Below are positions 49,918 to 57,548 of a stretch of 64,000 bases of DNA, piece by piece. The stretch is from Neokomagataea anthophila (GTDB lineage Bacteria > Pseudomonadota > Alphaproteobacteria > Acetobacterales > Acetobacteraceae): positions 21,187 to 85,186 of the forward strand of contig NZ_JAGRQH010000009.1 in the NCBI RefSeq assembly GCF_018122595.1, in the 5' to 3' direction. A program made the position numbers and the translations under genes. The stretch's first letter is position 1. Every line of letters begins with the position of its first letter. The notes beneath the pieces are model-generated. The model worked only from the letters and a program-made list of their open reading frames with translations, was not told the origin of the DNA and made no database searches.

Positions 49918-51006
49918 ATGAACTTTAATCAGAGGCAAATCCATATTTGGCAAGCAATCGATAATAACGTTCCAGGAGTAAAGTGGAACCTATGCAGTAA
50001 AGGGAGCGGGAGCCCGCGTGTACCACCCAGATTTTTATTAGGACCAGTACCACAAGAAATTGGAGATTGGTTTTATAGTGATAACTGGGTGCCGGATTCT
50101 GGAGTATATTCTATAGAAAATCTGAACATAATTACGGATCGTATCCTAATAAAAGATGATTATATTTTTCATATACCAGAAACAGGTATTGGTGAGGGCT
50201 CAATATCTGAGCATATAAACCTACCAGACCCAATAATAGAAACAAGAATAGAAGATGAAGTTGTAATTCTATGTGGTCCTGCATATCAAATGTATGGGCA
50301 TTGGCTGATAGATTTTTTACCCAGAATATATTTAATAGAAGAGATGGGAAAAGACATTAGAAAAATAAAATATTTACTACCAAAAAATATAAGGAATTTT
50401 TCCCTTCAGTGGATGGATATACTCGGAATACCAAGAGAAAATATTTATACTTATGATCCTTTCAAAGAACGTTGCATAATTAGCAATGCATTAGTGCCAA
50501 TCAGTGTTAGAGGAAACTCACGAGCAAACCCTATTTTAAATAGAATATCAAAGAAAATAAAACAAAGAGTTATTGGGGAAAAGGAATCAACTAAAAGTAA
50601 AAAGTTGCTTGTATCCAGAAAACTGTGGCCAAACCACTCACGTTCACTTTTAAATCAATCTGAAATAGAAGAACGGTTCAGTGAAAAAGGGTTCGATATT
50701 ATTTTTCCCGAAACTTTAAGTATTAAAGAACAAATATCTACATTTCATGAAGCTCGCATTATCATTGGGGAATACGGATCTGGTATGCATAACTCAATTT
50801 TCTCACCACCACTTACTGAAGTGGTAAATTTTCGTGGGAATCTTGGTCATCCAGGTTTCCTGCAATCAGGTCTATGTGAAGCCCTAGGACAAAACTGCTC
50901 TTATTTATTTGGTGAATCAGGAAAGACCGAAGGCAGTTTTTCAATAAGTTCGCCAAGATTGGACATGTTAGAAATATTTTTACCCTATCTTTTAAATTCC
51001 AATTAA
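49918..51006 (+). CDS. Glycosyltransferase family 61-like protein
   Basis: A 362-aa protein with YGHWLIDFLPRIYLIEE (about 145-160), KKLLVSRKLWPNHSRSLLNQ and a C-terminal IIGEYGSGMHNSIFSPP, the GT61/DUF563 pattern (HWL-D-LPR...GxHG/GxHN...). These enzymes add sugars such as xylose or GlcNAc to glycans. The ATG at 49918 follows CAGGGA; an upstream frame to 49849 has no such site. AT-rich, between two IS elements, and part of a putative surface-polysaccharide set with the 52386 enzyme. Confidence 0.75.
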   Translation: MNFNQRQIHIWQAIDNNVPGVKWNLCSKGSGSPRVPPRFLLGPVPQEIGDWFYSDNWVPDSGVYSIENLNIITDRILIKDDYIFHIPETGIGEGSISEHINLPDPIIETRIEDEVVILCGPAYQMYGHWLIDFLPRIYLIEEMGKDIRKIKYLLPKNIRNFSLQWMDILGIPRENIYTYDPFKERCIISNALVPISVRGNSRANPILNRISKKIKQRVIGEKESTKSKKLLVSRKLWPNHSRSLLNQSEIEERFSEKGFDIIFPETLSIKEQISTFHEARIIIGEYGSGMHNSIFSPPLTEVVNFRGNLGHPGFLQSGLCEALGQNCSYLFGESGKTEGSFSISSPRLDMLEIFLPYLLNSN

Positions 51007-51035
51007 AATGTAAACATGCCTAATTAGAGGATTCG

Positions 51036-52266
51036 TGACGTGCCCCCCTGAAATGTATCCATTTTAAAGTAGTGTCCGTGTGAGAAGGAACCGGACCTAT
51101 GAAGCGCAGTCGTTTTACGGAAGAGCAGATTATCAAGATCTTGCACGAGCAGGAGGCAGGGCTGAAAGTGCCCGACCTCTGCCGCAAACACCGTATGAGT
51201 GATGCCACGTTTTATAAGTGGAAAACCCGTTATGGAGGGCTTGAGGTCTCGGAAGCGAAGAAGCTGCGGGCGTTGGAGGACGAGAATACCCGTCTGAGAC
51301 GCCTTTTGGCCGATGCGATGTTGGACAATGCAGCTTTGAAGGAAATCGTTGGAAAAAAAGTGGTGACGCCTGCTGCGAAGCGGCAGGCTGTTGACCTTGT
51401 GCGTGATGTTTCCAGTCCGAGTGAACGCCATGCCTGCAGGGTTGTCGGCGTTGCTCGTCGCGTTGTGCGGTATGTCTTTGTGCGCCCAGACGATACGGCT
51501 TTACGACACCTCTTACGGGAATTGGCGACAGAACGACGCCGCTTTGGCTATCGTCGTTTAGGGTATCTCCTGGCGCGTGAAAGGCATATCGTGAACCATA
51601 AGAAACTCCTCCGCCTGTATCAGGAGGAAGGGTTGGAAATTCGTCATCACGGTGGTCGTAAAAGGGCTTTGGGGACGCGTACGCCACTCACTCTGCCTCA
51701 AGAGCCGGGCCAAAGTTGGAGTTTGGACTTTGTCTCTGACGCGCTCACCTGCGGGCGGCGCATCCGGATATTGACCGTGATCGATGATGTAAGCCGAGAA
51801 AATTTGGCGCTCATTGTCGATACATCTTTATCCGGAGGGCCGTGTTGCCCAGGAGTCGACCATGTTGGTGGAACACTATGGGAAGCTGCTGAGTATTGTG
51901 AGTAACAATGGGACAGAGTTCACCTCCCATGCCATTGTGAAATGGGCCTAAGACATGGGCGTGGAGTGGCATTACATCGCGCCCGGCAAACCGCAGCAGA
52001 ATGGTTTTACTGAAATCTTTAACGGCAGATTGCGCGATGAATGCTTAAACGAGACGCTCTCTACCTCTCTACCCCAAACGCGGCATGTACTGGCGTTGTG
52101 GCGTGAGGATTACAACACCGTGCGCCCACACTCTAAGCTCGGTGGTAAACCCCCCGCTCAAGTCGCTCAGAAATGGTCTTATGGGCATGCCTTGCTATCC
52201 CATCAAACACACACCATAAAAAAGAAACCTCTACTTTATAGTGGTAACAAATTGGGGGGCACGTCA
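51036..52266 (+). mobile_element. Degenerate IS3-family element, 1231 bp
   Basis: TGACGTGCCCCCC at 51036 is matched by its inverted copy ending at 52266. It contains a fused OrfA-OrfB transposase broken by frameshifts. No matching 3-bp target duplication was found. Confidence 0.75.
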
Positions 52267-52314
52267 ATCAGCGGAGATCGCGCCTTTCAACAGTTCTTCA
52301 AAAGATCTAACTGA
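51099..52314 (+). pseudogene. IS3-family OrfAB transposase, frameshifted
   Basis: OrfA is readable (RFTEEQIIKILHEQEAGLKV...DLCRKHRMSDATFYKWK) and runs into the integrase core (SWSLDFVSDALTCGRR). A frameshift after VDTSLSG moves the next block (RVAQELTMLVEHYGKLLSIV) to another frame, and TAA follows VKWA. The last block ([20 protein letters not shown], then [11 protein letters not shown]) starts again at 51955. Two lesions make it inactive. The frame extends about 50 nt beyond the IS end. Confidence 0.8.
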
Positions 52315-52385
52315 GCCTAAACTTTTCATGAACTCAATTATCATTCATAGTATACAAGACCATAATCAATGTTAAAGAGGCTTGT

Positions 52386-53399
52386 ATGTTTGAATATGAT
52401 TTTCATGAAAAAGATATAAATATTATCATTCATAATAGACGAAATTTAGTCATAGATGCAATGTCTAGAGCAATGTCTATTAAAGAAATTAAAGAATCTT
52501 CAATGTACTCTTTAATTGAGCAAACAAGATTAGACTATATATGCGATATAGAAACAAGTAATTTATCCGAATTATTAAATAATTTTCACAATGACTCACC
52601 GTCACTTTTAGGATTTGATACACCAGAAGCGGCTCTTGCTATCGCAAGATGCGTTTATATTATATTAAGGCAAGAAATACATGGCTGGATAAAACCATTG
52701 GACACATTGGTTCAATCTGGTCATATTCCTTTTATCAATCCAGATCTCGAAAAAAAATCAATAAAAATACCAAATAATATATGTCAATATTGGGACAATA
52801 CAATTCCCCCATCTGACGTTTTAGAATTAATTTCAAAATGGAGAAAGATAAATAATTTTTCTCATACTTTAATAGATGACAAACAAGCTCAAGAATTTAT
52901 CCAGTCTTATTTCGGTGATCGTGTTCTCAATGCATACTGTAGTGTATCACACGTTGCCGGAAAAGCAGATCTATTTCGTCTAGCATGGTTGTATCAAAAT
53001 GGAGGTATCTATGTTGATGCTGATGAAGAGCTTCATGGAAATATAGAAAACATTATTCCCAGTGATGATTCTGTAGTTTTATCCCTATGTGAAGGGTCTC
53101 CTCCTTGCTTAACTAACAATTTTATAACAGCTCCAGCATTCGACCCTTTTATTGAACATGCCCTAAAAGTTGTTATTTTACGAATTGAGAACCCTCAAGA
53201 TGAGGCAAGTGCTTGGTTACAAACCGGACCAGGCGCCATATCTATGGCCTTTTTAGATGACTGGGCTCTAGATTTTGATCGAAAAAAAACATCATCTGTT
53301 CAATTTATATATGATAGAATATTAAGAAAAACTTCTTCAGCAAAAGAAGACCTAGAATATAGAAAATCTAAAGAAAGTAACTGGAAGTTAGGATTATAA
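52386..53399 (+). CDS. Glycosyltransferase, GT32/Gly_transf_sug type
   Basis: A 337-aa protein. The OCH1-like core begins IKIPNNICQYWDN (about 126-138) and includes GKADLFRLAWLYQNGGIYVD (192-211), with the metal-binding DxD as D211-A-D213. The N-terminal 120 residues are helical and specific to this protein. It likely transfers a hexose onto a surface or capsular glycan in the cytoplasm. AT-rich; with the GT61-like gene and the pectate-lyase-fold gene it forms a broken polysaccharide segment. Confidence 0.75.
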   Translation: MFEYDFHEKDINIIIHNRRNLVIDAMSRAMSIKEIKESSMYSLIEQTRLDYICDIETSNLSELLNNFHNDSPSLLGFDTPEAALAIARCVYIILRQEIHGWIKPLDTLVQSGHIPFINPDLEKKSIKIPNNICQYWDNTIPPSDVLELISKWRKINNFSHTLIDDKQAQEFIQSYFGDRVLNAYCSVSHVAGKADLFRLAWLYQNGGIYVDADEELHGNIENIIPSDDSVVLSLCEGSPPCLTNNFITAPAFDPFIEHALKVVILRIENPQDEASAWLQTGPGAISMAFLDDWALDFDRKKTSSVQFIYDRILRKTSSAKEDLEYRKSKESNWKLGL

Positions 53400-53415
53400 C
53401 ATTTTCTCCTAGAGG

Positions 53416-53438
53416 TGGAGGGTTTTTTTAACCCTCCA
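53416..53438 (+). terminator. Terminator of the GT32-like gene
   Basis: TGGAGGGTT and AACCCTCCA arms with a T-rich loop lie 17 nt past the stop. A T tract after the stem is lacking. Confidence 0.55.
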
Positions 53439-53626
53439 GATCAAACCCAATAGACAAAACAGTACACCCGTTCAGACGGCTAGAAACAACTTCCTCTCCC
53501 CCCACACACATCCTAAAATATCACAAAATTTCTGTCTAAAGCTTACACTCAAAAACGTAGACAATTTTGCTCAAACCACGCAGTGCCATCAAGCACACCT
53601 GGAGAAGGACTAGGCAAAAGAGACAC
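53439..53626. other. Gap of 190 nt, nothing recognised
   Basis: AT-rich sequence between the glycosyltransferase and the backbone operon. No gene, repeat or clear promoter was seen. Confidence 0.4.
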
Positions 53627-53779
53627 TCATTCTTCAGGGCCAATCTCTAATCGCCAATATGCGCCGCTTGACGAAAGATAAGGCATTACGCGCAGCAACT
53701 GATAACCAGCAATATGCAACTCACTCACCATTCTTAAAATTCTTATAGAACGGCGAATAATTGGGTCTGAATTTTTCAT
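53627..53779 (-). CDS. Small protein, 50 aa, in the HU-WGR operon
   Basis: The frame begins MKNSDPIIRRSIRILRMVSE and continues LHIAGYQLLRVMPYLSSSGA, YWRLEIGPEE. The ATG follows directly on the WGR-gene stop (TAAATG), so the two are translationally coupled. The ELH-x-x-GYQ-x-LR-x-MP-x-x-SxSG-x-YWR pattern resembles a segment seen in larger uncharacterised bacterial proteins. Function unknown. Confidence 0.7.
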   Translation of the reverse strand: MKNSDPIIRRSIRILRMVSELHIAGYQLLRVMPYLSSSGAYWRLEIGPEE

Positions 53780-54073
53780 TTACGTGTTCTCTTCCTCTGC
53801 ATAACCCCGACGCATTTTACTCCGCGCCCACCGCATGAGCGCTTTTTGCGCCAACGCAGCATCCTGACAATGCTCACGCCGCTCTTGCCCTGCGGTCCCG
53901 ATCCGCCCCCATGAACGCACCAAAACCGTGCTGCCAAACAAATCCGTCTCAAGATGGAGACGATAAAAACGCCAACAATTCTTCTCCGGCACGATGCGCT
54001 GCAAACGCATCGTTTCTGGAAACAAAGACAATTGCCGCCGCATCGTTTTGGCTTGGGGCAGAGTGCGGCTCAT
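53780..54073 (-). CDS. WGR-domain protein, 97 aa
   Basis: The C-terminal 70 residues are a WGR domain (WRFYRLHLETDLFGSTVLVRSWGRIGTAGQ, then a helix AALAQKALMRWARSKMRRGY). WGR domains bind nucleic acid and are found in PARPs and in bacterial regulators. The N-terminus (MSRTLPQAKTMRRQLSLFPE) is disordered. The ATG at 54073 has GAG upstream; the frame extends to 54103 next to the HU stop, so HU and WGR are probably co-transcribed. Role unknown. Confidence 0.8.
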   Translation of the reverse strand: MSRTLPQAKTMRRQLSLFPETMRLQRIVPEKNCWRFYRLHLETDLFGSTVLVRSWGRIGTAGQERREHCQDAALAQKALMRWARSKMRRGYAEEENT

Positions 54074-54103
54074 GCTCTCAACAGCCGCAGGGCCAAAGAG
54101 CAC

Positions 54104-54385
54104 TTACACCGAAGCTTTCAGAGCCTCTTTCAAGGCTTTGGCCGGCGTAAAGGTCAGCTTCCGAGATGCTGCAATCGTGATTGTCTCCCCGGTTGATGGC
54201 TTACGCCCTTCACGCTCTGGCGTGTCTTTCACTTTGAACTTCCCCAGTTCCGGAAGGTTCACCTCTTCGCCATTTTTCGCAGCGACGGTAATCGTGCTGA
54301 CCAAAGCATCCAACATGGCACGGGTCTCAGCCTTACTTGTCTTCGTGGTGTGCGCAATCTGATCGACTAATTCTGAAATCTTCAT
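54104..54385 (-). CDS. HU-family DNA-binding protein
   Basis: A 93-aa HU/IHF fold: SELVDQIAHTTKTSKAETRAML, LPELGKFKVKDTPEREGRKPSTGETI and the C-terminal TFTPAKALKEALK. The arm Pro residue is within GRKPSTG, next to the R-x-G-R-xP motif. It bends and compacts DNA and may help replication or conjugation. First gene of the HU-WGR-50-aa unit. Confidence 0.92.
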   Translation of the reverse strand: MKISELVDQIAHTTKTSKAETRAMLDALVSTITVAAKNGEEVNLPELGKFKVKDTPEREGRKPSTGETITIAASRKLTFTPAKALKEALKASV

Positions 54386-54586
54386 CGTTCTACCGTCCTC
54401 GATTAAAGCCTCAGCAGAGGTTTTACTGTGAGAATCTTAGACGTCTTTCAAGACAATCAGAATATTAAAAAAGAAAAAAAGCGGTTGCGGTTGAGCCTGT
54501 TGATCTGTGGGCAGAAGGGGGTTTCGTTCCGAAACGCCCTGTTCGCGCCAGCGACTGTCCATACATCCACAGGCCAGGACAGAGCG

Positions 54587-54901
54587 TTAGGACACCCACC
54601 CATGCACCCCACGCCAGGCCGTGTTCAGACTGCTCATGACCGTACTGCGGGCATAAGGCGGGGTGTTATAACGCGGATCTTGTGTGAGCTGATCCCACAT
54701 CTTCTGAAGCTGCGTGCGTGTTTTCGGGGCTTGCTGGTGGGCAAAATTCCGTAAAATCCGCATAGCCTGCTCCACGGCGGCGGCGTGCGTCTCCATCACC
54801 GTGTGATATGCTTCGGTCGTCACAATGCTCTTTGGGTCAGGTTCCACCGCCACAAGGGTCATTAATGCGGCATGCGCTGTGTCCAAAGCCTTCTGCGTCA
54901 C
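54587..54901 (-). CDS. Hypothetical helical protein, 104 aa
   Basis: A GTG-started protein, mostly helical (AHAALMTLVAVEP, THAAAVEQAMRILRNFAHQQ, RTQLQKMWDQLTQ), with a C-terminal SSLNTAWRGVHGW. CGGAGT lies 9 nt upstream of the GTG. No family was recognised. It is separated from HU by about 200 nt. Confidence 0.55.
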   Translation of the reverse strand: MTQKALDTAHAALMTLVAVEPDPKSIVTTEAYHTVMETHAAAVEQAMRILRNFAHQQAPKTRTQLQKMWDQLTQDPRYNTPPYARSTVMSSLNTAWRGVHGWVS

Positions 54902-55129
54902 TCATGATACTCCGTCTTAAGAACGAGAACTTGCCCATTCGTGTGAATGTCCCGCCATGATCTCGATGCACTGATCATGACGTAACCCTTCTTCACATAG
55001 ATAAAAACAAAATATTATCTATATCAGAAATAATAATACCATTATTTATATAATATATATAAATTAACCATTTATAAGTTATTTAAAGGATTAATTTTTT
55101 TAAAAGATATGACCTGTTCCCTATACGGA
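54902..55129. other. AT-rich gap of 230 nt
   Basis: Very AT-rich from about 55000 to 55080, contrasting with the GC-rich surroundings. No gene; it may be a promoter for the 54901 gene or a flexible spacer. Confidence 0.35.
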
Positions 55130-56380
55130 TTAACCGCTTCTGACCAACGGAATGTCGTGCAAGATCGTCGTATAACTGGGGGATCGTAAAGCCGAACGTC
55201 CGCGCCAAGGTTCTTCAATACCGGTTGCAAGAAGATAGACAGCTTTGCGACCATAGCGCGCATTCATCTGATCCATTGCCGCCATAAGCGGCGATGACAC
55301 CGTATCCCCCCATAAATCCCCTTGAACACCAGAAGATCGTATATCGGAAAGGATAACCCCCGCTTTGTCATACGCGTAACCATCACGCCATATATTGTGC
55401 ACCAATCGCCGTGCCTGGCGGATGAGATCACGCGTATCCGAGGTCGGTGTCATCGTCATAGCCGCTTGGTTCGCATAGCGCGGTCCCTGTTTGAACGGGT
55501 TCGTCCGGATAAAAACCGTCATATGCGCCGCAACACGCCCTTCCGCACGCAAACTCTCGCCCAGACGACTGACAAAACTGGCCACCGCCGCCTGCAGAAC
55601 CTTTCGGTCACGGATGCTTTGACCGAAACTGCGCGATACAGTCATGGCGTGACGTGGTGCCGCACCTTCCTGAAGGTCCAAATTGGACACACCGTTCAGC
55701 TCGGCCACCAGACGTACGCCTGTCACCGAGAGACGTTTGCGGATCTTCCCCGTCTCAAGGGCCATGAGATCCGCGATGGTGTGCACGCCTTCCCCTTGCA
55801 ACCGCTCGGCCTGTTTGCGCCCAATGCCCCAAACGGACTCAACCGGCAAACGCGCAAACCACGTCATACGCTGCGCTGGATCCGACAGATCACACAGCCC
55901 CGCGAACTCTGGATGTTTTTTCGCAATATGGTTTGCCAATTTGGCCAAAGTCTTCGTTGGTCCCCAACCGACACAGGTGGGAATGCGCGCCAAACGCCAG
56001 ACATCCTCACGCAAAGCCGCACACACTGATGGCACATCAGCGATACCCGTCAGGTCTAAAAAGAATTCATCAATCGAATAGTGCTCAACGGCGGGAACAC
56101 GCTCTTGGAGGATCTGAGACACTCTGCGTGACATATCGGCGTAAAGCGCAAAATTGGATGATCGCCAGATGACATCACGGCATTCGGGACGTTTGCGAGC
56201 GAGATGCCACGGCTCTCCCATAGCAACACCACAGGCCTTTGCCTCGTTCGTCCGTGCTATCGCACAACCATCATTCCCCGATAACACCACAACGGGTTTG
56301 TTGTGCAAACGGGGATCAAAGGCGCGTTCACAGGAACAATAAAACGCATTCCCATCAATTAAAGCAAAGAGTTTTGTCAT
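55130..56380 (-). CDS. umuC: UmuC-like Y-family DNA polymerase
   Basis: A 416-aa lesion-bypass polymerase. It has the palm LFALIDGNAFYCSCERAFDP with the first Asp, YSIDEFFLDL (catalytic Asp-Glu), the helix-hairpin-helix RLPVESVWGIGRKQAERLQGEGVHT and the little-finger start GAAPRHAMTVSRSFGQS. Its length matches E. coli UmuC (about 422). It forms Pol V with UmuD' and RecA and causes SOS mutagenesis. The start codon overlaps the umuD stop (TAATG). Confidence 0.93.
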   Translation of the reverse strand: MTKLFALIDGNAFYCSCERAFDPRLHNKPVVVLSGNDGCAIARTNEAKACGVAMGEPWHLARKRPECRDVIWRSSNFALYADMSRRVSQILQERVPAVEHYSIDEFFLDLTGIADVPSVCAALREDVWRLARIPTCVGWGPTKTLAKLANHIAKKHPEFAGLCDLSDPAQRMTWFARLPVESVWGIGRKQAERLQGEGVHTIADLMALETGKIRKRLSVTGVRLVAELNGVSNLDLQEGAAPRHAMTVSRSFGQSIRDRKVLQAAVASFVSRLGESLRAEGRVAAHMTVFIRTNPFKQGPRYANQAAMTMTPTSDTRDLIRQARRLVHNIWRDGYAYDKAGVILSDIRSSGVQGDLWGDTVSSPLMAAMDQMNARYGRKAVYLLATGIEEPWRGRSALRSPSYTTILHDIPLVRSG

Positions 56381-56760
56381 TACGGGTCAAGACGCACCAA
56401 GCCATCAACAATCCCCCACAGCATGATCTCCTCTTGTGAGGAGAGCTGACGCGGAGGAACACCAGGTGTTGCGGCTTGCAGCCACCAACCCTTTTGGTCG
56501 CGCGTCACTGTCGCCAGTGTCAGCGTTTCGTTCAAACACGCAATCACCAAACGCCCCGCTTGCAAAGGCAGGGCTGTATCCACAATGACAATATCGCCGT
56601 CTCGGACACCGCGGCTTTCCAAACTCTGGCCCGTAACCCGCATCGGGTAACGTTGAGGCCGTGTCAGATCCAATACGGCAATTAAATCCACGGGTCCTTC
56701 ACATGCTTCAGCGGCTGGGGATGCGAAACCCGTTGTCCGATCGCCCTTATACGATGTCAT
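56380..56760 (-). CDS. umuD: UmuD-like protein, naturally short and lacking the catalytic Lys
   Basis: A 126-aa S24 peptidase-fold protein. It begins only 10 residues before GFASPAAEACEGPVDL, which equals the start of processed UmuD' in E. coli, so the autocleavage region is missing. Ser46 in GQSLESRG is at the catalytic Ser position. The Lys of the dyad (E. coli TVKKL) is replaced by Ala83 in TLTLATV, so self-cleavage should be impossible. GAGGAGAAC lies just before the ATG, which supports this start. It is probably an always-active UmuD'. Confidence 0.85.
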   Translation of the reverse strand: MTSYKGDRTTGFASPAAEACEGPVDLIAVLDLTRPQRYPMRVTGQSLESRGVRDGDIVIVDTALPLQAGRLVIACLNETLTLATVTRDQKGWWLQAATPGVPPRQLSSQEEIMLWGIVDGLVRLDP

Positions 56761-56780
56761 AGTGTTCTCCTCATAAATGA

Positions 56781-56795
56781 GAACATAACAGGAAC
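56781..56795 (-). promoter_or_regulatory. LexA (SOS) box of umuDC
   Basis: On the minus strand GTTCCTGTTATGTTC fits the alphaproteobacterial LexA consensus GTTC-N7-GTTC exactly. It lies 21 nt upstream of the umuD start, as expected for an SOS-controlled operon. Confidence 0.8.
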
Positions 56796-56879
56796 ACCGG
56801 CCCCATGCACGTCATTCTTTCACGCGCAAACCCCACGAGGTTTTTCTCAACCCATCCGTGCTTTCTCCTCAAAACCCCG

Positions 56880-57548
56880 CTAAATGTCGCGCGCCTTTTC
56901 GACGGCATCGGGGACAAGCGTATAGCCATAATGCTGAGCAACCCAGGACACATCACAGCGCCAAGATTGACGGCTACGCTGACGCCATTGCGTTATCGCC
57001 TGTGCGACACAGTCTTCCGCTTGCGCTACCGACCATTGGTTGATGTGACACAACCAGTTTAACGCCTCGGTACGCCGTCCCATGACCTCTGTTCGTCCCC
57101 AATGACGCACCGCATGGCACGAAGGACAGAGCGCAACGACACCAGCCAAACGCTGACACCGGGTTTGGTCGTCGTAAGACCATCCTTCATCGGCTTCGAC
57201 GGGATGATTTGGACCTTGTTCGCCGCAAACATGACAGCAATATCCCGAACGCGCATAGGCGGCACGCCGAATGACATCCCAATCGGGCTTCGCCAGCAGG
57301 GCGCGTAAATTCCACCCCCAGAGCGGCTGGGGGACCATCCACGGTCTTAAAGCCACCTCGCCAATTTTCAATCGATACCGACGCGGTAACCACGGCACGA
57401 GTGGCGATGTTTCAGCCAGGGACGAGCGTGGATGGGGCCAGAGCAGACGTTGGCTACGGGCGTCCCACACAGCCCCAGCCTGTCGGGCCTCGGCGCGACG
57501 TTTCAACGGGACACAGAGCGGTAAAGCTGCCGTCTCGGTCATGCGCAA
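56880..57548 (-). CDS. DUF5710-HNH endonuclease-like protein
   Basis: A 222-aa protein. The N-terminal 40 residues (LCVPLKRRAEARQAGAVWDARSQRLLWP) are a DUF5710-type unit common on plasmid proteins. Residues 95-160 form an HNH module: YARSGYCCHVCGEQG (first Cys pair), HPVEADEGWSYDD and GVVALCPSCHAVRHWG (second Cys pair and His). Its 3' side lies next to umuD; its start overlaps the repC stop by 10 nt, so it belongs to the repC transcript. The role may be nicking or repair in replication or transfer, by context only. Confidence 0.75.
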   Translation of the reverse strand: MRMTETAALPLCVPLKRRAEARQAGAVWDARSQRLLWPHPRSSLAETSPLVPWLPRRYRLKIGEVALRPWMVPQPLWGWNLRALLAKPDWDVIRRAAYARSGYCCHVCGEQGPNHPVEADEGWSYDDQTRCQRLAGVVALCPSCHAVRHWGRTEVMGRRTEALNWLCHINQWSVAQAEDCVAQAITQWRQRSRQSWRCDVSWVAQHYGYTLVPDAVEKARDI

